From Microvelia longipes (Eukaryota > Arthropoda > Insecta > Hemiptera > Veliidae), in the NCBI GenBank assembly GCA_018340805.1, contig JACMZG010001914.1, positions 42,479,643 through 42,543,642 on the forward strand: 64,000 nt of DNA, given 5' to 3'. Within the stretch, counting starts at the first letter, position 1, and each line of letters opens with the position of its first letter. The translations under genes were made by a program, and so were the position numbers. Shown here piece after piece: positions 50,556-62,545 of the stretch. The notes under the pieces were generated by a model. That model had not been told where the DNA came from. It searched no databases and was given only the letters and a program-made list of their open reading frames with translations.

Positions 50556-51074
50556 CAAGGATCTTGAATAAAGGGATGACGCATTAAGGAACTTTCTGAC
50601 CCCATGGAAATTGTATTAGATAGAGAAATAGAAGCAAACTTACCTTCCCCATGGTTGTAATGAGAAAAAGGCGCCAAACGCAGGTTATGTAACAAGGTTT
50701 GTCGAGTTTGCTTCTTAACTTTCTAAGTCATTTGTGCATATTTAATGTTAAATTTAGAATTATACTTAGTCACTTAAGTGAGTGATAATTTAAGCGTTTT
50801 TATAACCTTTTCAAGTATTAAACAATGGAAAACCGTTGAGAGGTAAGTTTACCTCTAAAATTTAAGACCTGCGCTGTTATAAGAATTGTAAGCATGCGTA
50901 GTTTGTACCGAGCATGTGCAGTTGGTTTTTGACGTGTGTTTCGTGTTGAATTCTCTCTACTTTTTTGGTTTTCGATGGGGTCACTTTTTTTATGGCAAAT
51001 TGACTTGCCATACAATCATCGAGTGCGTCATCATCATGCCATCGAGTGCGTCATCCCCTGTATTCAAGATCCTT
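50556..51074. mobile_element. MITE, copy 2 (CAAGGATCTTGAATAAAG ends)
   Basis: Same terminal inverted repeats and body as the copy at 47575. Near its right end the word ATCGAGTGCGTCATC is duplicated, so the right terminus appears twice. Confidence 0.8.
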
Positions 51075-51089
51075 ATTCTGTACCTACAG

Positions 51090-52160
51090 AGGCGATCGTA
51101 TTTAATATTCTTAGTTATGTTAATGTACATATCGATGGTATGAATGTTACATGTTATAACGATTTTATATGCCCAAGTGCAGTATCATTAGCATACCATT
51201 GTCATGCTAGTAATAAAACTAGTAATAATATGCATAACGTATAAAGTTATGTACGTATAATATGCGTTATGTATAAAGTTTATAAACCCCTATAAACTTT
51301 TGTACACTTATAAATTGTATTATACATCGACATTAGTTAAGGTTTATGTTAGCATCATTGCAAGCTATGCTTAGCTTGCCATAGCTTTAGTCGTCCACAA
51401 GCTCAAACATTTGCGGCTTAAAAGTTTTTTTTGTCCTATAAAATGTTAAATAGTTCCTCAAATCATAAAATTATTGTAAATATAACTATAATACTTATTT
51501 AAATTATTTACATGTATTTTGTACTTTATCAAAAATTTATCTTTGTTACACTCCCTACACTACACCACTAAACCGCTTGTCACCACGAGGGATTTAACCT
51601 AAATAATACTATTTGCTTGTATATAATGTCGCATGCCACATTACGCTGTAGAATTCCCCTCCAATATTTTTTTAATTTCTAAGTAACCCGGATATATGCT
51701 GTAATTTCTTGTTATACTCCTTATCTCAATTTTTGTACAAATATTGTATACTTTTTTCCAGTATATATTTCAGAAACATTAACTCTATAAAACCAACCCC
51801 TTTCTTAAGTCTATTTTTTGATGATTTTTACCCCGCTCTCCCCCACCCATCCGTAAAAAATGTTTTATTTTCTTCATTTCTTCCTTTGGTATTAAAATCG
51901 TAATAATAAATTACGACCATAAACCATTTAACTCAGTTACAGTCTTGGAGTTCAGTAATAGAAACATAAATTCAGTTAGTAATGTCTTTTTTTCAGGATT
52001 CTTTTATATTTTTTTTGTTTGAAATTTAATGTACTATGATTATTACTTTGGTGAGTGCATAATTTTCCTGTAGTCTTGCTGTCCTGATAGGTTTCTCAGA
52101 ACTGAACAGTGGAAACATAAAGTGTTATTTGAAAGTTTCTTTTTGTGGTCTTATAAAAAA
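51090..52160. other. Intergenic, nothing recognised
   Basis: AT-rich with no supported gene. Confidence 0.4.
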
Positions 52161-52164
52161 ATAT

Positions 52165-52615
52165 ATAAATAAAAACAGGTTAATTACACAAAATTCCTTT
52201 ATTGTTTAATATATAATAACTAAGCTTTCGGCTAAAAATTAGTCACCATCAGAGTTTAACAAATATAAAATATAAAATAAAAATACAATTTTACAAACTA
52301 CTTCATATTGCACCTTGGTATGGTTTGGTAAGCTATGTTTAAAAAACGGTTAAAAACTGTTACATTGAAGAATTTAAAAAAATCAGTGTTACCAATAATT
52401 TTAGTTGAAAAACAATATTTTAAACTAAATTAAGATTTTCAAGATTTAAGAGTTCCTTATTAAATTTGAGCAAATGGAGCTTAATTTTTCTAAATCTTTT
52501 TTAAAATTAACATTATTATCAAATTTGACTATATTTATCATTTCTTTAACTTTCCTTTTTTAATTGTAATTAAATTGTGTAATTGTAATTATTGTGTAAT
52601 TAACCTGTTTTTATT
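52165..52615. mobile_element. Foldback-type repeat with a degraded hammerhead core
   Basis: Ends AAATAAAAACAGGTTAATTA and the complement near 52590-52615. At 52221-52258 the minus strand reads CUGAUGG, a GACUAA hairpin, then CGAAAGC. This is the same layout as the intact core at 54304-54310 but with the last core A changed to G. Confidence 0.6.
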
Positions 52616-53272
52616 TATATGTGTTTAATTTGGTTTCAAAATCGACAAAATAAATATGTCCTAGATGTTCCATGATTGCTCTTTCTAGAAATTGATTGTA
52701 TTGATTTCCGTAGCGTCATATGTAACGTTTTATTGGGATTAGTATGGACCAAAGAGTCTAATACTATTAGAGAGAGTACAGAACCCGATTAACACAGTGA
52801 TAAGGGGTCTGGAAGTGAGACAGCTTCCATAGGTGCCGTAACTGTACTTACCCTTACTATAGTATCCCAAGAGAGAGACTAGATACTTCACCACCCCTCA
52901 ACAACCCCTTTTAAGGCACACACTCTACAAATGGCGGACATTTTTCAGTGATGCCACATTAAACCACTTTATTCAACACAGACAACTAAAGAATACATGC
53001 AATAGATAATAATTAAAACTTATTTTACTTGATTTAAAACAAAATAGTCGAAAAATAATGTAATATTTATGTGAAAATGTAATTATTGTGAAAAAATAAA
53101 AAAAAAATGACGTCACCAATGTACCGTTACGGCACCTAGCTACCCAAGGAATGATAAGAACTGTTGTATCCTCCCTCTAATAGTATTAGTCTCTTTGGTA
53201 TGGACGCAGTTTTTTGTTTATTTATACAAGTTATGGGGTGTTAGCGGACAGATTAACTAGGTCCACCTACTA

Positions 53273-53578
53273 TGGGTCTCAGGACACTGTGGTGCTAAGG
53301 GCTATGAGCAGGCTGACCAGCTAGCCAGGCTGAGTTCCAGTTTAATTCCCTTTACTCCATTGCCTGTAATAGGTTTTGTGCGCTCTATTGCAAAGAAAGC
53401 TCTTAAGGACTGTATGCATAGAGACTTTAGAAACCTGTGGAATCAATTTACTGGGATAAGACAGTCCAAACTGCTTATCAAAGTACCGTCTAAAACGCTT
53501 GCCAGGTCAATTTTAGCCCTGAAAAAGAAGTACCTGCCACTTAATAACTGGTGTTCTTTCGGGTCATTGTCGGCTTAA
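53273..53578 (+). pseudogene. RNase H domain fragment of a non-LTR retrotransposon
   Basis: The frame starts with WVSGHCGAKGYEQADQLAR, the C-terminal RNase H signature (GH, then G-E-A-D-LA) of group I non-LTR elements such as R1, LOA and Jockey-I types. After the stop at 53579 a shifted frame shows a decayed Cys/His knuckle region (about 53610-53665). The reverse transcriptase and endonuclease are missing. Confidence 0.8.
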
Positions 53579-53654
53579 CCGCAATTTAAACTTGATGGGA
53601 TTGGCAGCTAGTCCTAAATGCGGCTATGTGAGAAGGACAAGGAAACTCCTTCAC

Positions 53655-53990
53655 ATATACTAACATAGAGTTATATACTAGAGAGGGCATAGCCTATCTA
53701 ATTACATAGAGAGGCCTGGAACATCTTTTTGGGGCTCTGTGTAACCTCATTAAAACCTCCTCCAAGAGTGAGTTAAGATTATAAAAAATCAATCTTTGTC
53801 AGCTTCCCGCACAGTCCATGCATTTTGATTTGTATTTTTAACGCCTTACTGTATAAGTATATAAGTGAACGTTTGTGCTGATTATTTGATGGTATTTATT
53901 AGCGAGGTGGTCAGGTTACTTTTTTGATGTTTCAAAATTTAACCTATAGGGCGTCTCTAGTACTATATCTCTATGTATACTAAGCACTTG
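53655..53990 (+). mobile_element. 3' UTR of the RNase H non-LTR element
   Basis: Follows the RNase H remnant directly and is repeated at 37035-37310 without any coding part, which identifies it as the 3' end of one family. Confidence 0.65.
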
Positions 53991-54267
53991 TCCTGCATTG
54001 ACGTATCTCAGGTGGCAGACCTTTGGTCTGGACTTGAAGAAATACCCTTAAACAAGTTGATAATTCTCTACGAGTCAGTAGACTTGTTTAGTGAGTAAAA
54101 GGAAATGGAGGGATTCCTCTTACTTTCCGGATTTCCACTAAGGTTTATACCCCGGTTGTAAAAAAAAATAACATTAAAAAGTTTCTTTATGTGGACTTAA
54201 TTTATATATATAAAAATATATAAATAAAAATAGATTAATAACACAAAAGTCATATATTTGCTGATAT

Positions 54268-54315
54268 ATAATAATAACTAAGTTTTCGACTAAAAATTAG
54301 TCATCATCAGAGTAA
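54268..54315 (-). ncRNA. Hammerhead ribozyme motif, second family, left arm
   Basis: On the minus strand CUGAUGA (54310-54304), U, stem II GACUAA-UUUUU-type loop-UUAGUC, then GAAA. The stem III is short and weak (A-C paired to G-U around UUA). A distal stem I of AUUUG/CAAAU is possible. Confidence 0.5.
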
Positions 54316-54480
54316 CAAATTTAAAATATAAAAAAATTTTACAAACTACTTCATATTGCACCTTGGTATGCATATTATATGGTTTGGTAAGCTATGAATA
54401 ACAAACCATATAATATGCATACCAAGGTGCAATATGAAGTAGTTTGTAAAATTGTTTTTTTATTTTATATTTGTTAAACT

Positions 54481-54518
54481 CTGATGATGACTAATTTTTA
54501 GTCGAAAGCTTAGTTATT
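54481..54518 (+). ncRNA. Hammerhead ribozyme motif, second family, right arm
   Basis: CUGAUGA at 54481-54487, stem II GACUAA/UUAGUC, GAAA at 54504-54507. Stem III is short, with an expected UA cleavage context. Stem I is broken by the SINE insertion beginning near 54543. Confidence 0.5.
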
Positions 54519-54542
54519 ATTATATGTATGTTAAAAAATATA

Positions 54543-54778
54543 TAAAACAAATATAATGTCTCCCGTAGCCGCGCTCGTATAGTATTGGACTTCGGCACCG
54601 GAGGTCCGGGGTTCACAGCCCGGGCTATGCTCTCAGTTTTTATGAATAGAATTTGATGTAAAAAGATTTCGCCAACTTTAGCTTTACTTTGAGCATAGTA
54701 GATGTGACTCACCCGAGGTGGTTCCCGCAGGGCGAATGCCCTAATTGCCGAAAGGCCCTAAAACGGGCATTATTATTA
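54543..54778 (+). mobile_element. tRNA-derived SINE with ~17-base target duplication
   Basis: The head has TAGCCGCGCTCGTATAGTATTGG (A-box-like), an arm ACTTC/GAGGT and GTCCGGGGTTCACAGCCC (B box with a strong T stem). It ends in ATTATTATT. The flanks TGTATGTTAAAAAATATA (54525-54542) and TGTATATTAAAAAATATA (54779-54796) form the target duplication. Confidence 0.78.
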
Positions 54779-54799
54779 TGTATATTAAAAAATATAGGA

Positions 54800-56085
54800 C
54801 TTTTGTGTAATTAAAAAAATTAACATTAAATGCACTAATTCTTTATTGTGTTTATTAAAATGAACAGTAAACGACTTTTTTGTTTATTGAAATGAACAGT
54901 AAACAGCTTTATTGTTTATGTTCGCTAAAAACATTGAGGTAATTAGTGTTGGGGTATATTAGTGTAATGATGTCCTAGAAGGATTGTAATATAAATTTCT
55001 GCCATAAAATATTTTTAACTTTAGCGTGAAGTTATGTGTTAGTTATTTTTTGGACTTGATTTAATATGTTGACAAACTTCCTTTGATTGAGCTCATCAAT
55101 CCTTCTTTTTGTGTGGATACTATGAAGAATGGTCTAATGTAGAGCATATGGAATAAGAATAAGTATAGAATGGAATAATGTTCAGAGGAGCCTTCAATAA
55201 AATTATACCGAATTAGAGATTTTTAAGTTTTTGATCAAAATTGTCTGTTTAAAATAAAGAACTATTAAAACTATCTTTACATCATGGAACAAATTCAAAA
55301 TAATAATACCTTTTCTAGAATAAATATAAAGAATTATATTTTTTAATTAACCTTTTAATTATTGAAAATTAAATTTCTTTCTCCTAACAAAAATAAACAA
55401 TGGGTTTTATTATTATTTCTTGGAGGGGGAGTAGGATTAATAAAACAGAGTTCTCAGACAACAGAAATAAATGTACGATAGAGGTCTTTTACAGCCTTAG
55501 AGTTATGCTTTTAGATCAATTTTTTTTAAAACTCCACCACGAACTTCTTTTGAAATACAATGAATGTTGAATAATTAAACAATACTTTATACGCGTAATT
55601 TAATTGAATTTTTTGTTTTGTTAAAAAATTCGAATTCATCTTACTTTTCCTAATTTATACCGTAGGTATATATGAAAACTATAGTGGTTTTATAAACACA
55701 TTTTATCTTTGTAACTTTGCACTTGTTTAGTATCTTTTAGATAAAAAAGGAGGCACATAAAATTGTAAATTTTAAGGAACTTGTGAAATATCTGAAGTGT
55801 CATATCTCTTATAATATTGCTCCTGAACATTTCAAGCTATGCTTCAACGTTCTAAAATATAATGTTAAGCACCATTTACTACTATTGTAGTATACTACTA
55901 CTATTGCTGTTTTACAGAACAATAGTACAAATTTGAGTTATCTGTTGTTATCGATGACCGATATTAAATGAATATTTAATACCAATGATAATAATATTTA
56001 TGATTATTATCATGAATACATTCATTGAATATATCATTATGATAATAATGATCGATGAATATTATTAAAAAATTGGATATGGGGT
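54800..56085. other. Intergenic, nothing recognised
   Basis: AT-rich. Quasi-palindromic ATT/AAT text near 55960-56060. No gene. Confidence 0.4.
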
Positions 56086-56089
56086 ACCT

Positions 56090-56170
56090 CGGAACTTGTC
56101 CTCATCTCATTGTGTTCGTCACGCTCATCCTCTCTGCTTTAGACTCGCTTTGTTTGTTCGCAAGCAAAGC
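56090..56170 (-). mobile_element. 5S SINE tail and body fragment
   Basis: The plus strand reads GGGGTACCTCGGAACTTGTC, then CTCATCTCATTGTGTTCG and GACTCGCTTTG, the complement of the family tail and body. The 5S head is missing. Confidence 0.6.
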
Positions 56171-56394
56171 GAATCGTCAAAATCAGATAACTACAAAGTA
56201 GTTATTTAACATTTGTTAGTAGTAAGTTATGACATTTGTTAAATGGCTAAAAAATGCTCAAAAGCATTACTTTTTTCAAAGAAATTCGCTGACTTTGCAT
56301 AAATTAACCACTTTTTTGATTGATAGTAAGATGAGTTGTGGAGTTTCCAAATAGGAGAAAAAAGAAAGATGTCACTCCACTTAGTATATATTTA

Positions 56395-56440
56395 TTGACA
56401 GAGCCGACTTTCAAACTTAACAGTTTATCATCAGTGTCGG
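56395..56440 (-). ncRNA. Hammerhead ribozyme motif, left arm
   Basis: Minus strand: stem I GACA/UGUC, CUGAUGA (56434-56428), stem II AACU/AGUU, GAAA, stem III AGU-CG-GCU with the conserved closing A-U, cleavage C in GGCUC. Confidence 0.68.
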
Positions 56441-56513
56441 TGAAAGCGAAATAAAGAACACCTCTGGACAAATCTATTTCGTCTGTCTCGTAGCTTCTTT
56501 ACTTCGCTTTCAC

Positions 56514-56560
56514 CGGGCACTGATGATGAACTGTTAAGTTTGAAAGTCGGCTCTGTCAAT
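56514..56560 (+). ncRNA. Hammerhead ribozyme motif, right arm
   Basis: CUGAUGA at 56520-56526, stem II GAACU/AGUUU, GAAA at 56542-56545, stem III AGU-CG-GCU, cleavage C at 56553. Stem I starts GGCA/UGUC with one wobble. Confidence 0.68.
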
Positions 56561-56614
56561 AAATATATACTAAGTGGAGTGACATCTTTCTTTTTTTCTC
56601 CCACTTTTTTGATG

Positions 56615-57475
56615 TTTTTGAGAGAGCAATAAGTTTAATTTTAATCATTCAATTGTGATGATTAAACACTCGTTTTATAAAAAATTTTATCATCTTTAAA
56701 AAATGTTCTCTTCATGTTTTGCACACGACCCACAGGGAACCACTTATTTCAAGAAAACTAAAATTTGTGCGATTTTATAAAATTTTGAGCATGCGCGATC
56801 ATAAGAAGGGCTCCACTGTGGATAGGCAGAGAATGCTTTTCCTTCACAATTTTAGGGATATTTTTCGAAAACTTTGGTTTGAAGTAGTACAAAATTTTTT
56901 TGTCACATTTTTTCAGGTCCAGCTCTTGGACTGTTAAGATTAAAAATTAGATCTAAGTGGATTTTAAAATAATTTGTTGTTAATGTTGTCGGCGTCATTT
57001 TTACGAAACTCTTCTGGCTCAAACATTGTCCTAATTAATATTCTGATCCTATTACCTTTGATTACGACTCTACTTACGCTATTACTAAGTAAGTTTATTG
57101 TATTGATTTAATGATCAAAGTTTCAAATTATTGCTCACCCATGCATGCTTAGCAATTATGTATTAACATTACCTGTTAACGACAATGGACGCATGAATGA
57201 ATCTGCTAATTGTACCTATATATCATGAAGGTATAAACACTAATAGAGAGGCGTTGCCGTTTAATTTGTGACAAATCTTGTAATGTCAGTCAAAATATCA
57301 TTAATATCGATGGAAACGTTTTATCTAAAATACTATCTATCTTTCAACTATCGCTAATAATATTTATCTCTGAAAAGCAAATCCGAATCTTATTATTTGA
57401 GTACTGTTTCACAATATGCAGCTACAACGTGTCGATTTCAACACTTTATTGTTTAAATTATATTTTTTTTTTAAA
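56615..57475. other. Intergenic, nothing recognised
   Basis: A 72-codon frame at 56719-56937 shows no family motif. Confidence 0.4.
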
Positions 57476-57479
57476 TTTA

Positions 57480-57570
57480 TGTCTTTCGGTGGTGACCGTG
57501 TAAATGTTGACTTATGACGACGTTTCGCTTCCACTGTAGGAGTCATCTTTAGGAATATAGGACATCATGG
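57480..57570 (-). repeat. Dispersed repeat with GAAGCGAAACGTCG motif
   Basis: Closely matches 2700-2810 (TGGTGACCGTGTAAATG, GACGTTTCGCTTCCACTGT, ATATAGGACATCATGGAT). Confidence 0.6.
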
Positions 57571-58044
57571 ATGAAATCTCAAATGCTCTACATTTTTGGA
57601 TATATTTCTCCCACAGTGTAAGCGAAAATATCTATATCGGAGAAATCAATTTTTTAAACTAGTGGAAATAATAGTGTTTTTTTTATTTATTTATTTTCCA
57701 TAATTACATTAAATTTATTTAGCAACATAAACAAATTAATAACATTAAACATGACGGTTAAATATATATAGAACTTAAGATTAAATATTTATGAACCATT
57801 GACGAATCAAAAACTGGTGACCATTCTGCTGCTATGATTTTTCAGGAATCTTTCCACTTTTAAGGCAGAGAGCCCTGTGTTGTGGAATGATTGTATGTGT
57901 ACTTATTTTACTCAACAAAACATCTATTCAAACCATGTATAGAATTTTATATACCAAGTGATTTATATTAGTGAACTAGATAAAAATTTCTGTTTATAGC
58001 TTTAGTGCTTTGTATAATAAAAACGACCTTAGAGCATGGATTAA

Positions 58045-58740
58045 ATGTGCACAGCAAATTTTTAAACTTGTGGAAATTCTTGCGTGCACGGCCAATTTTT
58101 TAAACTATTGGAAATAATAGTGTGCACTGCCAATTTTTAAACTAGTGGAAATAATAGTGTGCACTGCCAATTTTTAAACTAGTGGAAATAATAGGTGCAC
58201 TGCCAATTTTTAAACTAGTGGAAATAATAGTGTGCACTGCCAATTTTTAAACTACTGGAAATAATAGTGTGCACAGCAAATTTTTAAACTTGTGGAAATT
58301 CTAGCGTGCACGGCAATTTTTTTAGTGGAATAATAGTGTGCACTGCCATTTTTAACTAGTGGAAATAATAGTGTGCACTGCAATTTTTAAACTAGTGGAA
58401 ATAATAGTGTGCACAGCAAATTTTTAAATTTGTGGAAATTCTAGCGTGCACGGCCAATTTTTTAAACTAGTGGAAATAATAGTGTGGACTGCCAATTTTT
58501 AAACTAGTGGAAATAATAGTGTGCGCTGCCAATTTTTTTACTTGTGGGAATAATAGTGTGCGCTGCCAATTTTTTAAACTAGTGGAAATATAGTGCAACT
58601 AGTGGAAATAATAGTGTGCACTGCCAATTTTTTACTTGTGGAATAATAGTGTGCACTGCCAATTTTTAAACTAGTGGATATAATAGTGTGCACTGCCAAT
58701 TTTTTTACTTGTGGCAATAATAGTGTACTCTGCTAATTTT
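58045..58740 (+). repeat. ~38-base minisatellite with higher-order structure
   Basis: About 18-20 units of AAACTAGTGGAAATAATAG plus GTGTGCACTGCCAATTTTT. A variant with ACTTGTGGAAATTCTAGCG recurs at about 58070, 58285 and 58430, which suggests blocks were copied together. One lone unit lies at 57640-57672. Confidence 0.92.
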
Positions 58741-58744
58741 AGAG

Positions 58745-60195
58745 TCTAAGTTTTGTTTAACCAACAGGATAATTATTCGGATTCCTAAAAAGAATATTAA
58801 ACAAATTAACCGGATCCTTAAGCAAAAAATAGATTTTTAAGCACAGAAACACGCATTCCAATGAAAATTCCCCGCCAGAATTGTTGAGTTCTTTGTTAGG
58901 TATCGCTAGTAGTTGAATTAGTTTAAAACTCTGAATTTTACGTCATAATTAACATTCAAAGAGACGTAAGAGTTGGTATTGAGTGGATAGAGCACTTACA
59001 CCTGCTCTTTAGTCAACTAAAATCAGATTATAATTCTAATAAATTCTTTAGGGTTGTTGTTATAAACTATAAATAACCTATTTTCACTAATTCTAAATGC
59101 TTTATAGAACAAAATTTAATTTTCTTGGAAACATGTTCAAATGTTTAATATAAATGAATTAATGTGGCTTTGTTGCCTCGTTGTATCTCATTAGGTTTTC
59201 ACTCTATTCCCAGTTGGTAACACTGTCTTACACACACATACTTACAAACTTAAAACCATTACGTTTATAAGGAGTAATAAACCATTATGTTACGATAGAT
59301 TATAATTTAGTGGAAGTCGACGATGCCGAACTGTTATCTATGTATTTATTAGTACATAGATAAGATTTTGTAACATAATTAGCAACAATTGAACCCTTCT
59401 GCTGTATCTTTGACATACTTTATTAAAGAGTGAAGTGGGATTCTTTCATTTCATTTAGGTTAATTATATATGTGTACATATATTTTATCAAGGTTAATTC
59501 TATATTTTTGAAGCTCTTTATCTTGTTAAGCTCTAACACGAGCTGATTACTTCAATTAAAGAGAAATTTGAAAATTTAAGGAGCTAAGACAAATTCCATT
59601 ATTGTACTAAAGATAGTTGCTGCGGAGATGGGATAATATCTCTTTGTCTAAACCTTGGAAGAGATTATCTGCCAAAATCTGAGTAAATATAGAGGGAAAT
59701 CTCATAATGGGCGGGAAATTGTTTATACTCGGAGTAAAGAGGGTTTGACAAGTATTATCTTATCATAGAGATTTTTCTTTTACAGAAATTATTATATATT
59801 TATAAGAACAGTTTTTTGTCCTTATTTTTTGGAAGGGGTAAAGATGTTGGGATAGATAAAATATTTAAAGATATTGAGATAAATAAAGTATTAAAAGATA
59901 TGGAGCTCATAAAATTTAAAGGTAAAGTTGGAGTAATAAATTGTAAAAACTGGAATGTTTTTGACTTAGGTTGAAGTGATGTGCGTAAAACTCGCTATGG
60001 TTTATTAGTAAACAAATATTCGCAGAAATAAAATGCCATTTTACTGACTAATTACTCAAACTATTATTTAAGATATCACACCTTGTCATGAGAGAAGAAA
60101 CAAAAGGTGGTTGAAGTTGGTTATAGCGAGTTAAAGAGGTTTTATTTATCGCAAGATGAAGAAGTGATTGAAGCACCAGCTATCGTTGACACTTG
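58745..60195. other. Intergenic, with a foldback-element end fragment
   Basis: At 58838-58885 AGCACAGAAACACGCATTCC resembles the arms of the foldback element at 14188-14897. Otherwise nothing is recognised. Confidence 0.45.
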
Positions 60196-60199
60196 CTGT

Positions 60200-61228
60200 T
60201 GGAAATGAATATTCCTGGATATTCCTAAATACCCAGGGATATTTCTTAGTATCCAATGATATTCCTTAATATCCAGGGACATTTCTTATTATCCAGAGGT
60301 ATTTTTTAATATCTAGAGATATTAATTAATATTATTGGATTTGGAATATTTCTTAATATCCAGGACATTTCTAATATCCAGGACATTTCTTAATATCCAG
60401 GGACATTTCTAATCCAGACATTTCTTAATATCCAGGGACATTTTCTTAATATCCAGGGACATTTCTTTAACTATCCAGGGACATCTTTTCTTAATATCCA
60501 GATAAAATTAATATCCGGGATATAAATAATATTTGGGACATTTCTTAATATCCAGGGATATTTTCTTAATATCAGGGACATTTTCTTAATATCCAGGATA
60601 TTCTAATATCCAGGGACATTTCTTAATATCCAGGGATATTTCTTATTATCCAGGGACATTTCTTAATATTCAGGGATATTTCTTATTATCCAGGGACATA
60701 TCTTAATAACCAGGGAAATTTCTTAATATCCAGGGACATTTCTTAATATCCAGGGACATTTCTTAATATCCAGAGAACGGACATTTCTTAATATCAGGGA
60801 TATTCTTATTATCCAGGACATTAACTTATAACCAGGAGGGACATTCTTAATTTCCAAAAATATTCCTTAATATCCAGGACATTTCTTGATATCCAGGGAC
60901 ATTTCTTAATATCCAGAGATATTTCTTAATATCTAGAGATATTAATTAATATTTTGGGATATTTCTTAGTATCCAAAGATGTTCCTTAATATCCAGGGAC
61001 ATTTCTTAATATCCAGGACATTTCTTAATATCCAGACAGGGATTTCCTTTATATCCAGGGATATAAATTAATATTTTGGGACATTTCTTTATATCCAGGG
61101 ACATTTATTTATATCTAGGGACATTTCTTAATATCTAGGGATATTAATTAATATTTTGGGATATTTCTTAATATCCAGGGATATTACTTAATATCTATGG
61201 ATTTTTCAGGATATCCAGAGATATTCAT
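60200..61228 (+). repeat. 20-base minisatellite (ATTTCTTAATATCCAGGGAC), block 1
   Basis: Roughly 45 units, many with one- to four-base losses. Variants with ATTAATTAATATTTTGGG recur at intervals, indicating higher-order copying. Confidence 0.95.
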
Positions 61229-61960
61229 ATCCAACACTAAATATCGACGGTAGCTCATTCTTCAACTTGCGATAAATATAACCTCTATTATTTTAATATT
61301 ACTAATCATGCTCATACGTTAAACAACTTTTTGTTTCTATTTTTCAAACATCACCATACAGCAAGTATCGATGTTTGCTAATTCTTTAATTACTGTAAGT
61401 TTACACATACAAATTTTTATTGTGTAAATAAATATTATTTATTATTAAATATAACATAATTATTTGTTATTATATATAATATAATATAATTATTATTATA
61501 TATTTATGTCGAAGGTCGAACGATAAGAGTCCGATGAGAGTGAGGGCGAACATGATAAATTCGATGAAAATAGACTAAAAGATATTTTAAAGCTTAAAAT
61601 GTCTTCCGTTTTAAGTTGTCTGGTTGGAGTTTATCCAAAATGTTATGCATTATCACTCTCGTTGATAATACAAAAACTTGATTTTCATACCAGGTTCTGG
61701 AACCGGAGCTGTTGTTTGGCATGGAACATACATATGATTAGAGTACATAAATTCATGTAGCCATCCTTGCTGCGCTGCATAGAGACAAAAATGTTTCCGA
61801 GTTTTTTAGGATCTTTGGCTGGAACGTGGAAATGTATCATTAAAACATGGGGGCCTCACCTTCTTTGCAATTGCAGTGTTTTCTTCATAGTGATATTGTT
61901 ACTAGAGAGGCTTTGTCTTTAATTTTGAAACATTGAAAAAGTAACAGAAAAATTCTTTAA
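61229..61960. repeat. Local duplication flank, copy 1
   Basis: Matches 62546-63245 through TTCAACTTGCGATAAATATA, GTCGAAGGTCGAACGATAAG and a coding-like block (AAAATGTTTCCGAGTTTTTT). Together with its minisatellite it forms a tandem duplication of about 1.3-1.8 kb. Confidence 0.8.
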
Positions 61961-62000
61961 TTTATATATATATATATATATATATAAATATAATATATAT

Positions 62001-62032
<32 letters not shown>

Positions 62033-62055
62033 ATATATATAATTTATATATAAAT
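61960..62055. repeat. (TA)n microsatellite
   Basis: TA repeats with AATA breaks. It sits at the junction between duplication copy 1 and minisatellite block 2, and its equivalent closes copy 2 at 63250. Confidence 0.92.
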
Positions 62056-62545
62056 TATATCCAGGACATTTCTTAATATCCGACATTTCCTTAATATCCA
62101 GGGACATTTCTTAATAATTATTTCTTAATATCTAGAGATATTTATTAATATTTTGGGATATTTTTTAGTATCCAAATATGTTCCTTCATATTTTGGGACA
62201 TTTGTTAATATCCAGGGATATTAATTAATATTTTGGGACATTTCATAATATCCAGGGAATATCATTTCTAATATCCAGGGCATTTATCTTAATATCCAGG
62301 GACATTTCTTAATATCCAGGAATTAATATCCAGATATTCTTAATACCAGGGACATTCTAATAATCCATTTTTAATATCCAGGGACATTTTTAATATCCAG
62401 GGAACATTTCTTAATATCCAGGGACATTCTTAATATCCAGGGACATTTCTTAATATCTAGGGATATTAATTAATATTTTGGGATATTTCTTAACATCCAT
62501 AGATATTACTTAATATCTATGGATTTTTTAGAATATCCAGAGATA
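62056..62545 (+). repeat. 20-base minisatellite, block 2
   Basis: Same unit as block 1, about 20 copies, again with frequent short losses. Confidence 0.95.

Larger units (their letters stand above)
54150..54800. mobile_element. Inverted hammerhead-bearing element, interrupted by a SINE
   Basis: The two arms (about 54240-54385 and 54395-54515) mirror each other around 54390, including TACTTCATATTGCACCTTGG and its complement. Each arm has a CUGAUGA core read outward. The right end (GACTTTTGTGTAATTA, 54797 on) mirrors the left end at 54215-54250. A tRNA-derived SINE separates the right arm from its end. Confidence 0.72.
56345..56610. mobile_element. Inverted hairpin element with paired hammerhead motifs
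   Basis: Arms of about 110 bases mirror each other around 56480 (AGTGGAGTGACATCTTTC at the right end, its complement at the left). Each arm holds a full hammerhead core. Its GTCGGCTCTG word and its organisation relate it to the hairpin at 8887-9341, but the arms are otherwise different in sequence. Confidence 0.75.

Noticed and set aside
50916..51244. Overlapping 75- and 102-codon frames near the MITE
   Set aside because: They begin inside the MITE copy, lack motifs and are not preserved in the copy at 47575.
60200..62545. Regular 20-base repeats resembling a CRISPR array
   Set aside because: The units are adjacent without unique spacers, vary gradually and lie in eukaryotic DNA with no cas genes, so this is a minisatellite.
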